DNA of 64,000 nt from contig CANQSR010000003.1 in the NCBI GenBank assembly GCA_947626575.1, forward strand, positions 61,214 through 125,213, given 5' to 3'. The notes under the pieces are model-generated. The model worked only from the letters and a program-made list of their open reading frames with translations, had not been told where the DNA came from and made no database searches. Position 1 is the first letter of the stretch, and each line of letters begins with the position of its first letter. The position numbers and the translations under genes were made by a program. Source of the stretch: an uncultured Clostridia bacterium (GTDB lineage Bacteria; Bacillota; Clostridia; Christensenellales; Borkfalkiaceae). Positions 33,681 through 42,099 of the stretch are shown here, piece after piece.

Positions 33681-35213
33681 TTAAAGTCTGTTATAGGTTT
33701 TCGCCAAGTCGAAAATTCTCAGGCGGATGTCGTCATGGAAGTCGCTCTTGATAAAGCGGTACGACCAATTCTCGTTTGACACGGTGGAGGGAGCATTGAT
33801 CCGTGCCTCCTCTCCGAGCAGCAGAGCGTCTTGATAGGGGAAGATCACGAGCCGCGCTTTGCTTGCAAAGAGAAGGGCAAAAATGCTGCGGCAGATGCCT
33901 CTGTCCGTTTCATCGACGAACTGTGCGCCCGCTTGAAAACATTCCACTTTCAGATCGTACACAAAGCGTTCTTTCTTATCCCCCTCTAAATTCTGGACGC
34001 AGGTAAGAAGCGGTACGTTATCGTGCGTTCCCGTGTACGCAACGAGATCTTCCATATATCGGCTCGGCTTGTGTTCGTTTGTAAAATCGCCGTCGAAGGC
34101 ATTTTGCAGGATCTTCATGCCCGCATAACCCGTTTTGTCGAGTTCGCGGCGCACCGACCAAGTGATCAGCCCAAGATCTTCGGCTACGATCGGTTTCTTT
34201 GCAAACGCGCGGAAAAGCTCTGCGCCCGGTCCCTTTTTCCATTCACCGACTTTCGCGTCTTTCGCGCCGATGGGAATACACCAATACCGCACAAAGCCGA
34301 TAAAGTGATCGATGCGGAGAATGTCGTATATTTCCAATGCGTCCGCAATGCGGCGATGCCACCAAGAGAACCCGTCCGCCTGCATTTTTTCCCAATCGTA
34401 GACGGGATTGCCCCAAAGCTGACCGTCATCGGAGAACGCATCGGGCGGAACTCCCGCCTGTGCCGCAGGGTTGCCCTTATCGTCGAGCTGAAACAGGTCG
34501 CGCTTGTACTTCCACATCTCCACGCTGTCGCGGGCAACATAAATGGGAATGTCGCCCATGATCTTCACGCCCTTTTTGTTGGCATAGGCTTTTAAGGCGC
34601 GCCATTGCCGCAAAAAGAGGTATTGCGTGAACTGCCAGAACTCTACCTCGTCGCGGTGGTTGCGCTCAAACTCCGAAACAAGCGCTTCGTCATACTCCGA
34701 ATATTCGTCCCATTCCTCGTGAGAAACGCCGCCGAACTGCTCTTTGAGCGCCATAAAGAGGGCATAGTCGTGAAATTTTTCGATTTTCAGAAAGGCGTCC
34801 CATTCCTCTCCCTTGCGGGAAAAACGTGAAAAAGCCTTTTTGAGGATATTGATCCGCACGCGGTATTGCTTGCCGTAATTGACGCGCCGCATGTCCTCAT
34901 ACCAATCGTAGCTCTGATAATCGTCCAATTCGAGCAAACCTTCCGCATGGAGAAGATCGAGGTCGATATAATAGGGATTAAAAACTCCCGAAGCGCAGGA
35001 CGAATAAGGACTGTTCCCGAACGTAGTCGGTTCCAAAGGCAAGACCTGCCATACCTTACACCCCGCGTTCCACAAAAAGTCCACAAAGCGGAACGCTTCT
35101 TCCCCAAGCGTCCCGATCCCGCACCGCGACGGAAGCGCGGAAATAGGCAACAAGATCCCCGCCGCCCGCTCTTTTCCGGGAACATTGCCTGCAGTTTCAT
35201 AAAATTTTCTCAT
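33681..35213 (-). CDS. malQ: 4-alpha-glucanotransferase (amylomaltase, GH77)
   Basis: 510 residues, standard length. Conserved features: LPISALPSRCGIGTLG at the start, catalytic Asp in LRIDHFIGFVRYW, acid Glu in VAEDLGLIT and Asp in TGTHDNVPLL. It transfers glucan chains between maltodextrins in the cytoplasm, releasing glucose and making longer substrates for a phosphorylase. It is the first gene of the maltodextrin operon, divergent from the LacI regulator. A TATAAT promoter lies immediately upstream; the 5' leader is short. Confidence 0.97.
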   Translation of the reverse strand: MRKFYETAGNVPGKERAAGILLPISALPSRCGIGTLGEEAFRFVDFLWNAGCKVWQVLPLEPTTFGNSPYSSCASGVFNPYYIDLDLLHAEGLLELDDYQSYDWYEDMRRVNYGKQYRVRINILKKAFSRFSRKGEEWDAFLKIEKFHDYALFMALKEQFGGVSHEEWDEYSEYDEALVSEFERNHRDEVEFWQFTQYLFLRQWRALKAYANKKGVKIMGDIPIYVARDSVEMWKYKRDLFQLDDKGNPAAQAGVPPDAFSDDGQLWGNPVYDWEKMQADGFSWWHRRIADALEIYDILRIDHFIGFVRYWCIPIGAKDAKVGEWKKGPGAELFRAFAKKPIVAEDLGLITWSVRRELDKTGYAGMKILQNAFDGDFTNEHKPSRYMEDLVAYTGTHDNVPLLTCVQNLEGDKKERFVYDLKVECFQAGAQFVDETDRGICRSIFALLFASKARLVIFPYQDALLLGEEARINAPSTVSNENWSYRFIKSDFHDDIRLRIFDLAKTYNRL

Positions 35214-35224
35214 AAGCCATCTTC

Positions 35225-35253
35225 ATTATAGCATAGCCGCGTGTTATTCGCAA
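35225..35253 (-). promoter_or_regulatory. Promoter of the malQ-pullulanase operon
   Basis: Minus-strand -35 TTGCGA (35248-35253), 17-base spacer, -10 TATAAT (35225-35230). A TGTGCGCA-type operator begins five bases upstream of the -35. Confidence 0.75.
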
Positions 35254-35257
35254 CAAA

Positions 35258-35320
35258 ATGTGCGCATATTATTTCATAATAAACTTTGAAAAGGACGAGA
35301 ACGATTTTTTTGTGCGCAAA
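35258..35320. promoter_or_regulatory. Two LacI-type operators between malQ and lacI-family gene
   Basis: ATGTGCGCAT (35258-35267) and TTTGTGCGCAAA (35309-35320), about 52 bases (five helical turns) apart, allowing looping. Both have the central CG and near-palindromic arms typical of LacI-family sites. The same core recurs twice upstream of the Cys-repeat lipoprotein gene. Confidence 0.65.
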
Positions 35321-35411
35321 TAAAATCGAATTTTTCAACATCTTTGTTCATTTTTAACATTTATACCGCGCGAGGCGGCAAAAATTCCGAAAGGGAGAAC
35401 GCGGTTTTCCC

Positions 35412-35441
35412 TTGACCGAAATGCGCCTTTCGTGATATACT
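35412..35441 (+). promoter_or_regulatory. Promoter of the LacI-family regulator
   Basis: -35 TTGACC (35412-35417), 18-base spacer, -10 TATACT (35436-35441), ATG at 35472. Confidence 0.7.
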
Positions 35442-35471
35442 GATAACAATACAAAGCGAAGAGAATCGGAA

Positions 35472-36461
35472 ATGAAAGGCAGAAAAAAACAAGAAAATTA
35501 CACTTCGCAGGAGATTGCCGACCGCCTCGGCATCAACCGTGCGACCGTTTCCAAAGCGTTCATCGGCGCGACCGACGTTTCCGATGAACTCAAAGCAAAG
35601 ATCTTTGCCTGCGCGGCGGAGATTGGATATAAGCCGAAGCCGAACGGGACGCTCGGCGTTCTTTGGTGCAAAGAAGGCACACCGCCCTCGATGGAAGCGG
35701 TAAAAACTTTCACTGCGGCGGCAGAGGCGGCAAATTACAGGGTGCTGACGTTTCATCTCGAAAAAATGGTCGATCTCAATGCCTTTTTCAAAGAGAACAA
35801 GCTCTGCGGGGCGCTCATGCCCGACGTCGTGTTCAATTCATCCACCTATCTCCAACTTCACACCGTAAAATACCCCGTCGTTCTGCTCGACGGCTATGAC
35901 GGCGATAACCCGCTTATCTCCTGCGTGCAGAGCGACAATCTCTATGCCGTGAGCGACGCAGTGGACTATCTCGTGGCAAGAGGTCATAAACTTATCGCCT
36001 TTTTGGGCGGACCGCAAAACACTTTGGCGGGTGCGGAACGGTATGCGGGATATGTGTTGGGCCTTGCGCGGAACGGCTTGCCCTATAAATTCGACCTCGT
36101 TTATTTCGGGAACTTCTCGGAAGATTCGGGCGAGGAAGCCGCGCAATATTATTTGAGCTGTATCAAATACTTCACGGCGATCATCTGCGCTTCGGACGAC
36201 TTGGCGAAGGGGTTCATGACGCACATCGGACGGGGAGGACGGACCGTTCCCGACGATATTTCCGTCATCGGCTTCGGTGATCTGCGCTATGAAAACAACT
36301 TGGACGGCAAGCTCTCGCGCATCGTGCAAAATTTCGATGAAGTCGGAAAACAGGCGTTTGCGGCGTTGAAACTCACACTTGGCGGTGCGCACGGACAGCG
36401 GCTGAAACTGAAAACGTTGCTCGACGAAGGGACAACGGTCTGCCCCGTTGTACCGTTTTGA
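35472..36461 (+). CDS. LacI-family regulator of the maltodextrin locus
   Basis: 329 residues. Helix-turn-helix at 10-35 (YTSQEIADRLGINRATVSKAF) followed by the hinge region and a periplasmic-binding-protein-like sugar domain (VISVIGFGDLRYENN near residue 265). The DNA-binding part is unusual in that KAFIGATDVSDELKAKI replaces the common RALNG.P.VS. Divergent from malQ-pullulanase, so it probably represses that operon and releases it with maltose or maltodextrin. TGTGCGCA sites in the shared upstream region and at 38.27 kb are the best operator candidates. Confidence 0.9.
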   Translation: MKGRKKQENYTSQEIADRLGINRATVSKAFIGATDVSDELKAKIFACAAEIGYKPKPNGTLGVLWCKEGTPPSMEAVKTFTAAAEAANYRVLTFHLEKMVDLNAFFKENKLCGALMPDVVFNSSTYLQLHTVKYPVVLLDGYDGDNPLISCVQSDNLYAVSDAVDYLVARGHKLIAFLGGPQNTLAGAERYAGYVLGLARNGLPYKFDLVYFGNFSEDSGEEAAQYYLSCIKYFTAIICASDDLAKGFMTHIGRGGRTVPDDISVIGFGDLRYENNLDGKLSRIVQNFDEVGKQAFAALKLTLGGAHGQRLKLKTLLDEGTTVCPVVPF

Positions 36462-36534
36462 GAAAGTAAAACACGCCCCACCCCTTAGTCCCCCTCCCTC
36501 GGAGGGGGGGGGAGGGCATGGAAAAAGGCATAAA

Positions 36535-36564
36535 AAAAGGAGCGGGAATGACCTCGCTCCTTTT
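36535..36564. terminator. Bidirectional terminator between LacI gene and small secreted peptide
   Basis: Ten-base-pair stem AAAAGGAGCG/CGCTCCTTTT with ten-base loop. Read on the minus strand it is followed by seven T; on the plus strand it ends in TTTT. Serves the two converging transcripts. Confidence 0.85.
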
Positions 36565-36586
36565 GCGTATGGTTTTATTTCGGAAG

Positions 36587-36712
36587 TTATAAAGACGGAT
36601 CCTCGGCAGCACTTGCCGTGAGTCCTCTCAACGCGGCGGCGCCCGTAATCATCAAGGCTCCCGCCATGAAGAGAGATGTGAATGCAGTGAAACACTTCAT
36701 TCTGGTCTTCAT
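36587..36712 (-). CDS. Tiny secreted or membrane peptide
   Basis: 41 residues from ATG 36712, set by TGGAGG six bases upstream. Basic start (MKTRMKCF), hydrophobic core, small residues (ITGAAALRGLTASAAEDPSL) resembling a signal peptide with cleavage after ASA, leaving only about five residues. Either a truncated remnant of a secreted protein or a membrane peptide. It lies 115 bases downstream of the Cys-repeat lipoprotein gene on the same strand. Confidence 0.5.
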   Translation of the reverse strand: MKTRMKCFTAFTSLFMAGALMITGAAALRGLTASAAEDPSL

Positions 36713-36827
36713 AATTCTACCTCCATTAATTTTTTTATAAGTACGCCATTTGGCGTCCTTACCGATGTAAAAGAAATATAGTCCCTTATCACTCACTACA
36801 GGTGATAACGCTTACGTTGCCCTTATC

Positions 36828-38177
36828 TCATTCCACAGCTTGGAAAGTGTACGAGGCAAAAATGCTCCGAAGCGGCGTACTGGTCTGAGCGCCACCATGA
36901 TAATAGTTCACAATAAAATATACATCGCCACTTGACAGATCCGCCGCCGTCAAAGTAAACGCAATAGTAAAATTGTTTGTAGGTTTATTCGCGGGGTCAT
37001 AGGCTGTCCCATTGAAAAGCACTGTCTTCGCCACGCTCGCAGCCACCTGTGGTGTATCCGTATCTGTGATCACTCCAACAGACTCGTCGTTAAAAATACA
37101 TCCATCTGCGGGCAAAGTAGTGGACAAAAGAGATGAGGCTACGGTTATATTTTTTACGATCCCATCAATGGTCGAATACACAGAATTGAGCGTCAAGCTG
37201 TAGGTGCCCGCTTGGGATGCTTTCACCGCAACAAAAATACCGGTTCGCCCTGCGGAAGTGTTCTTGATATACGCCGTCTTTCCCTTCTCCGCAGATAAGA
37301 CCGTTGCGGTAGTTGCATTTCGCCCGGAGTTCTCACCAAACGCGTAGGAAACCTTGATCGCCTGCTTGCAGTCGGAACAGGTCGCGTCCAATTCAGATCC
37401 ACCAGCTACAATATCCGGTGCCGATTCATAGGCAAAGATCGGCATACCCGTATGCGTTTCCGACTTCGGGATCGTGAGTTCCGTAGGATCCGTGATCTCG
37501 TGTTCGCCCTGCTCGTCGGAGTAGATTTTTTTGCAGCTGAGACATTGATAATGCGCTTGCGTTCCGGTCGCCGCACAGGTTGCGGGAATCCCCGTCACAG
37601 GTTCGATGCTGTGTTGCCTCTTGGCAACGGTGATCTGATCCATCGTCGTCGTTTCCGTCCCCTCTGCGTTGGCATAAACCACGCCGGGTTCGTTTGCGCA
37701 CGTCCAGTATGCCTTATTGCCTTCTTGTTCGCAAGTAGGAGCAATCGCATCGTGCTTCGTCATGTCATGTCCGTTTGCCTTAATGGTAAGATCGGTGAGT
37801 TTCTCCGTTCCTTGCTCATCGGCGTAATACACGGTTGCAGCTTCATGTGAGCAAGTATAGTATTCTTTGGTTCCGTCCGTTGTGCAGGTCGCAGACACCC
37901 CGTCGTGCTTTGTCATGTCGTGTCCCGTTGCGGCAATCGTAGGAATTGCTGTAATTTCCGTCTTTCCCTCCGCATCGGAGAAAAGTTTGCCGCAGGTCGA
38001 ATCGGTGCATTTGTAGTATGCTTCTGATCCCGCCGTCGTGCAAGTCGCCGCTACTGCCGCGACTTCTTGTAGAGTATGCTTATGCTCTTCTTCCCCGCAG
38101 GCCGCCAGCATCATCGTGGTGGCGCAAACCGTAGCGGTCAAGAGAGCCGCTACACGTAATGTTTTTCCTTTTTTCAT
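36828..38177 (-). CDS. Surface lipoprotein with cysteine-pair repeats
   Basis: 449 residues from ATG 38177 (GGAGG six bases upstream; a start four codons earlier lacks a site). Lipobox LAAC (Cys about residue 27). Residues about 35-235 hold four degenerate repeats of 45-50 residues with the pattern ATC...G...YY-C...C...Y-D..G (for example ATCTTAGSEAYYKC and ATCTTDGTKEYYTC), each with paired cysteines and a GHDMTKHD spacer. Such modules occur on Clostridial surface proteins; function unsettled. The C-terminal 200 residues are a beta-rich domain. Operators like those of malQ lie upstream of its promoter, so it may belong to the starch regulon. Confidence 0.75.
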   Translation of the reverse strand: MKKGKTLRVAALLTATVCATTMMLAACGEEEHKHTLQEVAAVAATCTTAGSEAYYKCTDSTCGKLFSDAEGKTEITAIPTIAATGHDMTKHDGVSATCTTDGTKEYYTCSHEAATVYYADEQGTEKLTDLTIKANGHDMTKHDAIAPTCEQEGNKAYWTCANEPGVVYANAEGTETTTMDQITVAKRQHSIEPVTGIPATCAATGTQAHYQCLSCKKIYSDEQGEHEITDPTELTIPKSETHTGMPIFAYESAPDIVAGGSELDATCSDCKQAIKVSYAFGENSGRNATTATVLSAEKGKTAYIKNTSAGRTGIFVAVKASQAGTYSLTLNSVYSTIDGIVKNITVASSLLSTTLPADGCIFNDESVGVITDTDTPQVAASVAKTVLFNGTAYDPANKPTNNFTIAFTLTAADLSSGDVYFIVNYYHGGAQTSTPLRSIFASYTFQAVE

Positions 38178-38230
38178 AATATCCTCCAAATCGTTTTAAT
38201 TTTATACCGATTTTCTCACGGTACGGTGTT

Positions 38231-38274
38231 ATTTTATCACCCATTCCGATCGTTCGTCAATATTTCTGCGCACA
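38231..38274 (-). promoter_or_regulatory. Promoter and operator of the Cys-repeat lipoprotein gene
   Basis: Minus-strand -35 TTGACG (38255-38260), 18-base spacer, -10 TAAAAT (38231-38236). The TGTGCGCA core lies at 38267-38274, just upstream, and again within TTGTGCGCAA at 38317-38326. Confidence 0.65.
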
Positions 38275-38326
38275 ATTTTTGAAAAACTCGCGCATTTTCC
38301 CGCAGCGGTTTATTTTTTGTGCGCAA

Positions 38327-38827
38327 TTTATTTGCGCGATAATCGTAAAAATGTCTTTCGCCACGGTTTTGTATCAAAAAAAGCCCCCGCTGTCAAGGAG
38401 GGAAAACCGTCGCGGAGACTTTTTATTCTTCTTGCTCATGACGCAATATTTTTTTCCGCCTGCTCGCGCGTACATTTTTATTTCGGCACGCCGCCGAAAA
38501 TGTTCTGTGCTTTGTAAAAAATATCGCGGAAACTCCTTATCCCGCGAAACCGCAACACAACGGTTTCACGCCGCAAAACGCCATGCCGTCGCCCTTGACC
38601 GCTTCGGCTTTTTTTGATGGGGTCGTGGCGTCGAAAGACAATTCCGAAAAGGAGGCGCCGCAATGGTCCGACCCAACAGAGCTTTTTCTCCCCGTTCCCT
38701 TCCCGTTTGTTCCCCGTCTATCAGACCGCCCTAACCTTTTTTCACGCTTTTGCGGACTTTTCCTTACTCGCAATTTCATCTTGCCCTTGCTAAAATTTTT
38801 TCGGAAAACGATCCGAAAAGGGCTGAA
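38327..38827. other. Intergenic stretch upstream of the integrase
   Basis: No gene supported. Contains an imperfect GC-rich inverted repeat near 38385-38430 and a strong ribosome site (AAAAGGAGG, 38646-38654) before an ATG at 38662 that opens a 23-codon frame ending at about 38733; this could be a leader peptide or a gene remnant. Rest appears non-coding. Confidence 0.4.
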
Positions 38828-40048
38828 ATGACTTCTTCCGAACTCAACAAACTACTCAATTTTATCCAGCAACTGCCCCCTTCGCCGGAGAGCGATGAAC
38901 TTGCGGCTATCGTGATGCGGCTGGCGGCGGATTCCGCCATGTTAAAGACGGTAAAAAACCGCGTCCAAAGCGAACCGCGCGAGGGGAACTTTATAAAATT
39001 TACCAACAAGGAGATAGATAACATGCCCGAAAAGGTCAAGCAATTTATGATTATCAACAATAAGATGATTACCTACCGTGAGATACGGGGGATGTACCAA
39101 GTCCGTTTTCGTCGGGAAGGCTTCATCATCGAAGTCGCATCCAAAGATTTCAACACGATGAAGCGGAAGTTCCTCGCAAAACTCGCTGAACAACAGGAGC
39201 ATAAGCCGAACAAACTGCCGCTCTTCAAAGATTTTGTCAAGGAGTGGCTGGCGTTCAAAAAACCCACGCTCAAAGAAAACACCTACAAAAGCTATGTCGA
39301 TATGATAACGTCCCAACTTCTCCCCGTATTCGGTGAGTGGCACTTGGGAAGCATCACGCGAAAGGACGTGCAGGCGTTCTTGAATAAACTCGTCGAGGAG
39401 GGCAAGAACAGGACGGCGCAAAAGGTGAAACAGACGCTCGGCGCGATCTTCGACCTTGCCTCAGAAGATTACGATTTGAAGTCGCCCATGTCCCGCGTCG
39501 TTCTGCCGCATTACGAAACTAAGAAAGGCTCACCGCTCTCCGTGGAAGAAGAAAAACGGGTCATAGACGCTTGCAAAGAAAATCCGCACATATACGGCAA
39601 TTCCGCCGTACTTGTTCTTCTTTATACGGGCATGAGAGTTGGCGAGCTGTCCTCTATGGAATTGAAAGAGGAAAACGGCTACCGCTTCATTGAATGTACG
39701 ACGGAAAAGACGCGGAAAGGCTATGCGGATGTCAGACGGAGGATCCCCATTTCGCCCATGCTCAAAAGGGTATGGGAGATGATAGACTTCGAGAAAGCAA
39801 AGGCGGCATCTAAAGAATGTATCCGTGACACCTTCAAAGCGATTTTCCCCGACCGTCATCCGCACGAGTTGCGCTATACCTTTATCAGCCGTTGCAAAGA
39901 GCATGGCTGCAATTTGGAGTTGGTCATGCTCTGGGACGGACACCAATTCGATAAGGACGTCGCGTCGTCGAAAGTAGACCGTGGCTATACGCAATATTCC
40001 GATGCGTTCTACTTCGGAGAGATCGAAAAAGTGAATTACGATCTGTAA
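38828..40048 (+). CDS. Tyrosine recombinase (integrase) of a tRNA-Leu-targeting element
   Basis: 406 residues from ATG 38828. FTNKEIDNMPEKVKQF near residue 60 occurs in gut Firmicute integrases, favouring this start; an in-frame ATG at 39023 with AAGGAG would give 341 residues. SAM-like N-domain (FVKEWLAFKKPTLKENTYKSY) then the catalytic domain: Arg in LYTGMRVGELS, HxxR in HELRYTFISR, His in LWDGHQFDKD, and nucleophile Tyr in DRGYTQY. The gene ends 155 bases before the 3' end of tRNA-Leu and points at it, the usual layout at an attachment site. No other phage genes adjoin, so the element is largely gone or the integrase is an orphan. Confidence 0.92.
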   Translation: MTSSELNKLLNFIQQLPPSPESDELAAIVMRLAADSAMLKTVKNRVQSEPREGNFIKFTNKEIDNMPEKVKQFMIINNKMITYREIRGMYQVRFRREGFIIEVASKDFNTMKRKFLAKLAEQQEHKPNKLPLFKDFVKEWLAFKKPTLKENTYKSYVDMITSQLLPVFGEWHLGSITRKDVQAFLNKLVEEGKNRTAQKVKQTLGAIFDLASEDYDLKSPMSRVVLPHYETKKGSPLSVEEEKRVIDACKENPHIYGNSAVLVLLYTGMRVGELSSMELKEENGYRFIECTTEKTRKGYADVRRRIPISPMLKRVWEMIDFEKAKAASKECIRDTFKAIFPDRHPHELRYTFISRCKEHGCNLELVMLWDGHQFDKDVASSKVDRGYTQYSDAFYFGEIEKVNYDL

Positions 40049-40076
40049 TCGCCCCAAATATGACAAGTTCCCAAAA

Positions 40077-40105
40077 ATATACGCCGAGATCTTCTCGGCG
40101 TATAT
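40077..40105. terminator. Long perfect hairpin after the integrase
   Basis: Thirteen-base-pair perfect stem (ATATACGCCGAGA with its complement) and three-base loop, 29 bases after the integrase stop. Ends in TATATTTAT rather than a pure T run; it may be a terminator or a recombinase-related structure. Confidence 0.6.
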
Positions 40106-40162
40106 TTATGCAAAAAAGCCCGAAAAAGGCGCATTTTCGGTTCCCAATCAGTTCCCAATCGC

Positions 40163-40203
40163 AAAAAAAGGGGGAAAATCGCTTGATTTTCCCCCATTTT
40201 TTT
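40163..40203. terminator. Bidirectional terminator between integrase and tRNA-Leu
   Basis: Eleven-base-pair stem GGGGGAAAATC/GATTTTCCCCC with GCTT loop, flanked by seven A on the left and ATTTTTTT on the right. Terminates the tRNA-Leu transcript on the minus strand and the integrase transcript on the plus strand. Confidence 0.9.
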
Positions 40204-40289
40204 GGTGCCGCTGGTCGGGCTCGAACCGACACGAACTCGCGTTCGAGGGATTTTAAGTCCCTTGCGTCTGCCAATTCCACCACAGCGGC
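40203..40289 (-). tRNA. tRNA-Leu (anticodon TAA)
   Basis: 87 nucleotides with encoded CCA. Acceptor stem GCCGCTG/CAGCGGC, long variable arm typical of leucine tRNA, anticodon loop in GGGACTTAAAATCCC. T loop GGTTCGAGCCC. Likely attachment site of the adjacent integrase; 41 bases of its 5' half (40249-40289) recur at 40341-40381. Confidence 0.97.
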
Positions 40290-40340
40290 GTATTTTTTGT
40301 ATAAAATCTGTATTTATTCTGTTTTCGCTCTGACGCAACA

Positions 40341-41002
40341 GATTTTAAGTCCCTTGCGTCTGCCAATTCCACCACAGCGGCTTAGAATATGAAGTTACAT
40401 TGAACCTCGCTTTGTTTCATTCCCCTAAGCAAGGGACTTAAAAATGATACAGGGCTCCCGAAAAAGATTGCGCAGCAAGATTTTTCGGGAAAAGGAGCCG
40501 CAACGGAGCGCACTTGCCCTTTTCGCCTGCGGAAAGGACTCAAAGCGGAGTTTGCGGCGACGCGCGTCTGCCAATTCCACCACAGCGGCTTAGAATATGA
40601 AGTTGCATTGAACCCCGCTTTGTTTCATTCCCCAAAGCAAGGGACTTAAAAATCATACAGGGGTCCCGAAAAAGATTGCGGAGCAAGATTTTTCGGGAAA
40701 AGGAGCCGCAACGGAGCGCACTTGTCCTTTTCGCCTGCGGAAAGGACTCAAAGCGGAGTTTGCGGCGACGCGCGTCTGCCAATTCCACCACAGCGGCTTA
40801 GAATATGAAGTTGCATTGAACCCCGCTTTGTTTCATTCCCCAAAGCAAGGGACTTAAAAATCATACAGGGGTCCCGAAAAAGATTGCGGAGCAAGATTTT
40901 TCGGGAAAAGGAGCCGCAACGGAGCGCACTTGTCCTTTTCGCCTGCGGAAAGGACTCAAAGCGGAGTTTGCGGCGACGCGCGTCTGCCAATTCCACCACA
41001 GC
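40341..41002. repeat. 208-bp tandem array carrying tRNA-Leu 5' fragments
   Basis: Three full units start at 40356, 40564 and 40772 and a partial fourth at 40980, each exactly 208 bases apart. Each begins with 26 bases of the tRNA-Leu 5' end (read on the minus strand); the first is preceded by 15 more tRNA bases. Each unit also holds an inverted piece of the anticodon arm (GCAAGGGACTTAAAAAT), a hairpin CCCGAAAAA...TTTTTCGGG, and a second hairpin GTCCTTT...AAAGGAC. Units 2 and 3 are nearly identical; unit 1 differs at several sites. Frames through it (for example on the minus strand, 40540-41137) are repeats, not genes. Confidence 0.92.
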
Positions 41003-41641
41003 TCGTCGGCGCACGCCTACCTTTCTCGCTTTTCTTTTCGAAAAGCTCCCCGAAAAGGCGGCGCCTCCTCTTCGCAAAAAATCTTCCTGCGGAATATTTT
41101 TTGCGATCTTTTTGTTGTTTGTCTCGCCCGTTGCCAAAGCAAGGGACGCGCGGGAACGTCATTTCGAGGAGCGTAAGCGACGAGAATTCTCAAAGGACGA
41201 GATTCCTCACTGCGTTACTTCGCCTTCGGCTTGTGACGACCTTAGTCTACAATAGAAGCCTCGGTCGGGCGGAATGACGCTCGTTCGGTCTTGCGCCGTT
41301 ACTTCGCCTTCGGACTACTTCGCGCCGTTGGCGCTCGTGACGCACTTGGAATCATAAATAGAAACCTCGTGCGGACATGGCGACCTTAGTCTACAATAGA
41401 AGCCTCGGTCGGGCGGAATGACGCTTGAACACCCCACCTCAGTCACGCTCACGCGTGACAGCTCCTCCCCAAGGAGGCGCTTAGGCGGGGATGACAAGAC
41501 TCGCATTTCTACTATGCGGGGAGAGCGCGGCCGTTGCGAGCGGAAGCGTCACCCCATCGCCCGATGTCCGCAGCCGAGGCGTGCGCTTTATTCAGGCCTG
41601 CGCTTTGTAAACAAAAGGGCATCGGACCGATGCCCTTCGTT
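41003..41641. repeat. Intergenic stretch with inverted copies of dispersed repeat A
   Basis: A complete copy of the AGCCTCGG...CTACAATAGAAG repeat lies at 41216-41279, with partial copies near 41298-41370 and 41380-41424, all inverted relative to copies at 43.6, 45.6-45.9 and 57.4 kb. No gene is supported. A GC-rich hairpin (AGGAGCTGTC-like with GCCTCCTTGGGGAGG) lies near 41455-41485. Confidence 0.6.
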
Positions 41642-41716
41642 TGGAGGCGCCACCCGGATTTGGACCGGGGAATCAGGGTTTTGCAGACCCTTGCCTTACC
41701 ACTTGGCTATGGCGCC
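41642..41716 (-). tRNA. tRNA-Cys (anticodon GCA)
   Basis: 75 nucleotides with CCA. Acceptor GGCGCC paired with GGCGCC, anticodon loop in GGGTCTGCAAAACCC, T arm CCGGTCCAAATCCGG. Last gene of a Val-Gly-Cys cluster transcribed on the minus strand. Confidence 0.96.
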
Positions 41717-41744
41717 AAAAAAAACAGTGCGGAGGCGCTGTGTT

Positions 41745-41819
41745 TGGAGCGGGAAACGAGACTCGAACCCGCGACATCCACCTTGGCAAGGTGGCGCTCT
41801 ACCACTGAGCTATTCCCGC
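41745..41819 (-). tRNA. tRNA-Gly (anticodon GCC)
   Basis: 75 nucleotides with CCA. Acceptor GCGGGAA/TTCCCGC, anticodon loop in CACCTTGCCAAGGTG, T arm GCGGGTTCGAGTCTCGT. Middle gene of the cluster. Confidence 0.97.
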
Positions 41820-41842
41820 ATAATGAGCATTCCGCACTGTAT

Positions 41843-41918
41843 TGGTGGAAGTTATAGGGATCGAACCTATGACCCCCTGCTTGTAAGGCAGGTGCTCTCC
41901 CGGCTGAGCTAAACTTCC
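41843..41918 (-). tRNA. tRNA-Val (anticodon TAC)
   Basis: 76 nucleotides with CCA. Acceptor GGAAGTT/AACTTCC, anticodon loop in CCTGCCTTACAAGCAGG, T arm ATAGGTTCGATCCCTAT. First gene of the cluster. Confidence 0.97.
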
Positions 41919-42099
41919 GATTGCTTGATAAATATATCACATTCCCGCAAAGATTGCAAGCGTTTTTTGCTCGAATTGTAAGATTTCTTTTTTTATTTTA
42001 TGAAAATTTTCCCGCGCGCGTGCAACGTCCTTGCCCCCAAAGCCCTTTGCCGCAGGCCGCAAACCCCGCCCCGCGGCGGCGCATACAACGCACGGCACG

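Noticed and set aside
36481..36534. Short GC-rich frame after the LacI gene.
   Set aside because: It is a C-type hairpin repeat (CCCCTCCCTCGGAGGGGGG) with no start signal.
40341..41002. CRISPR array.
   Set aside because: The unit is 208 bases, identical along its full length, without short repeats and unique spacers, and no cas gene is nearby.
40540..41137. Minus-strand frame encoding a repeated Arg/Ser/Leu-rich protein.
   Set aside because: It is a translation of the 208-bp repeats and tRNA fragments; no ribosome site, and such frames are known mis-annotations near tRNA genes.
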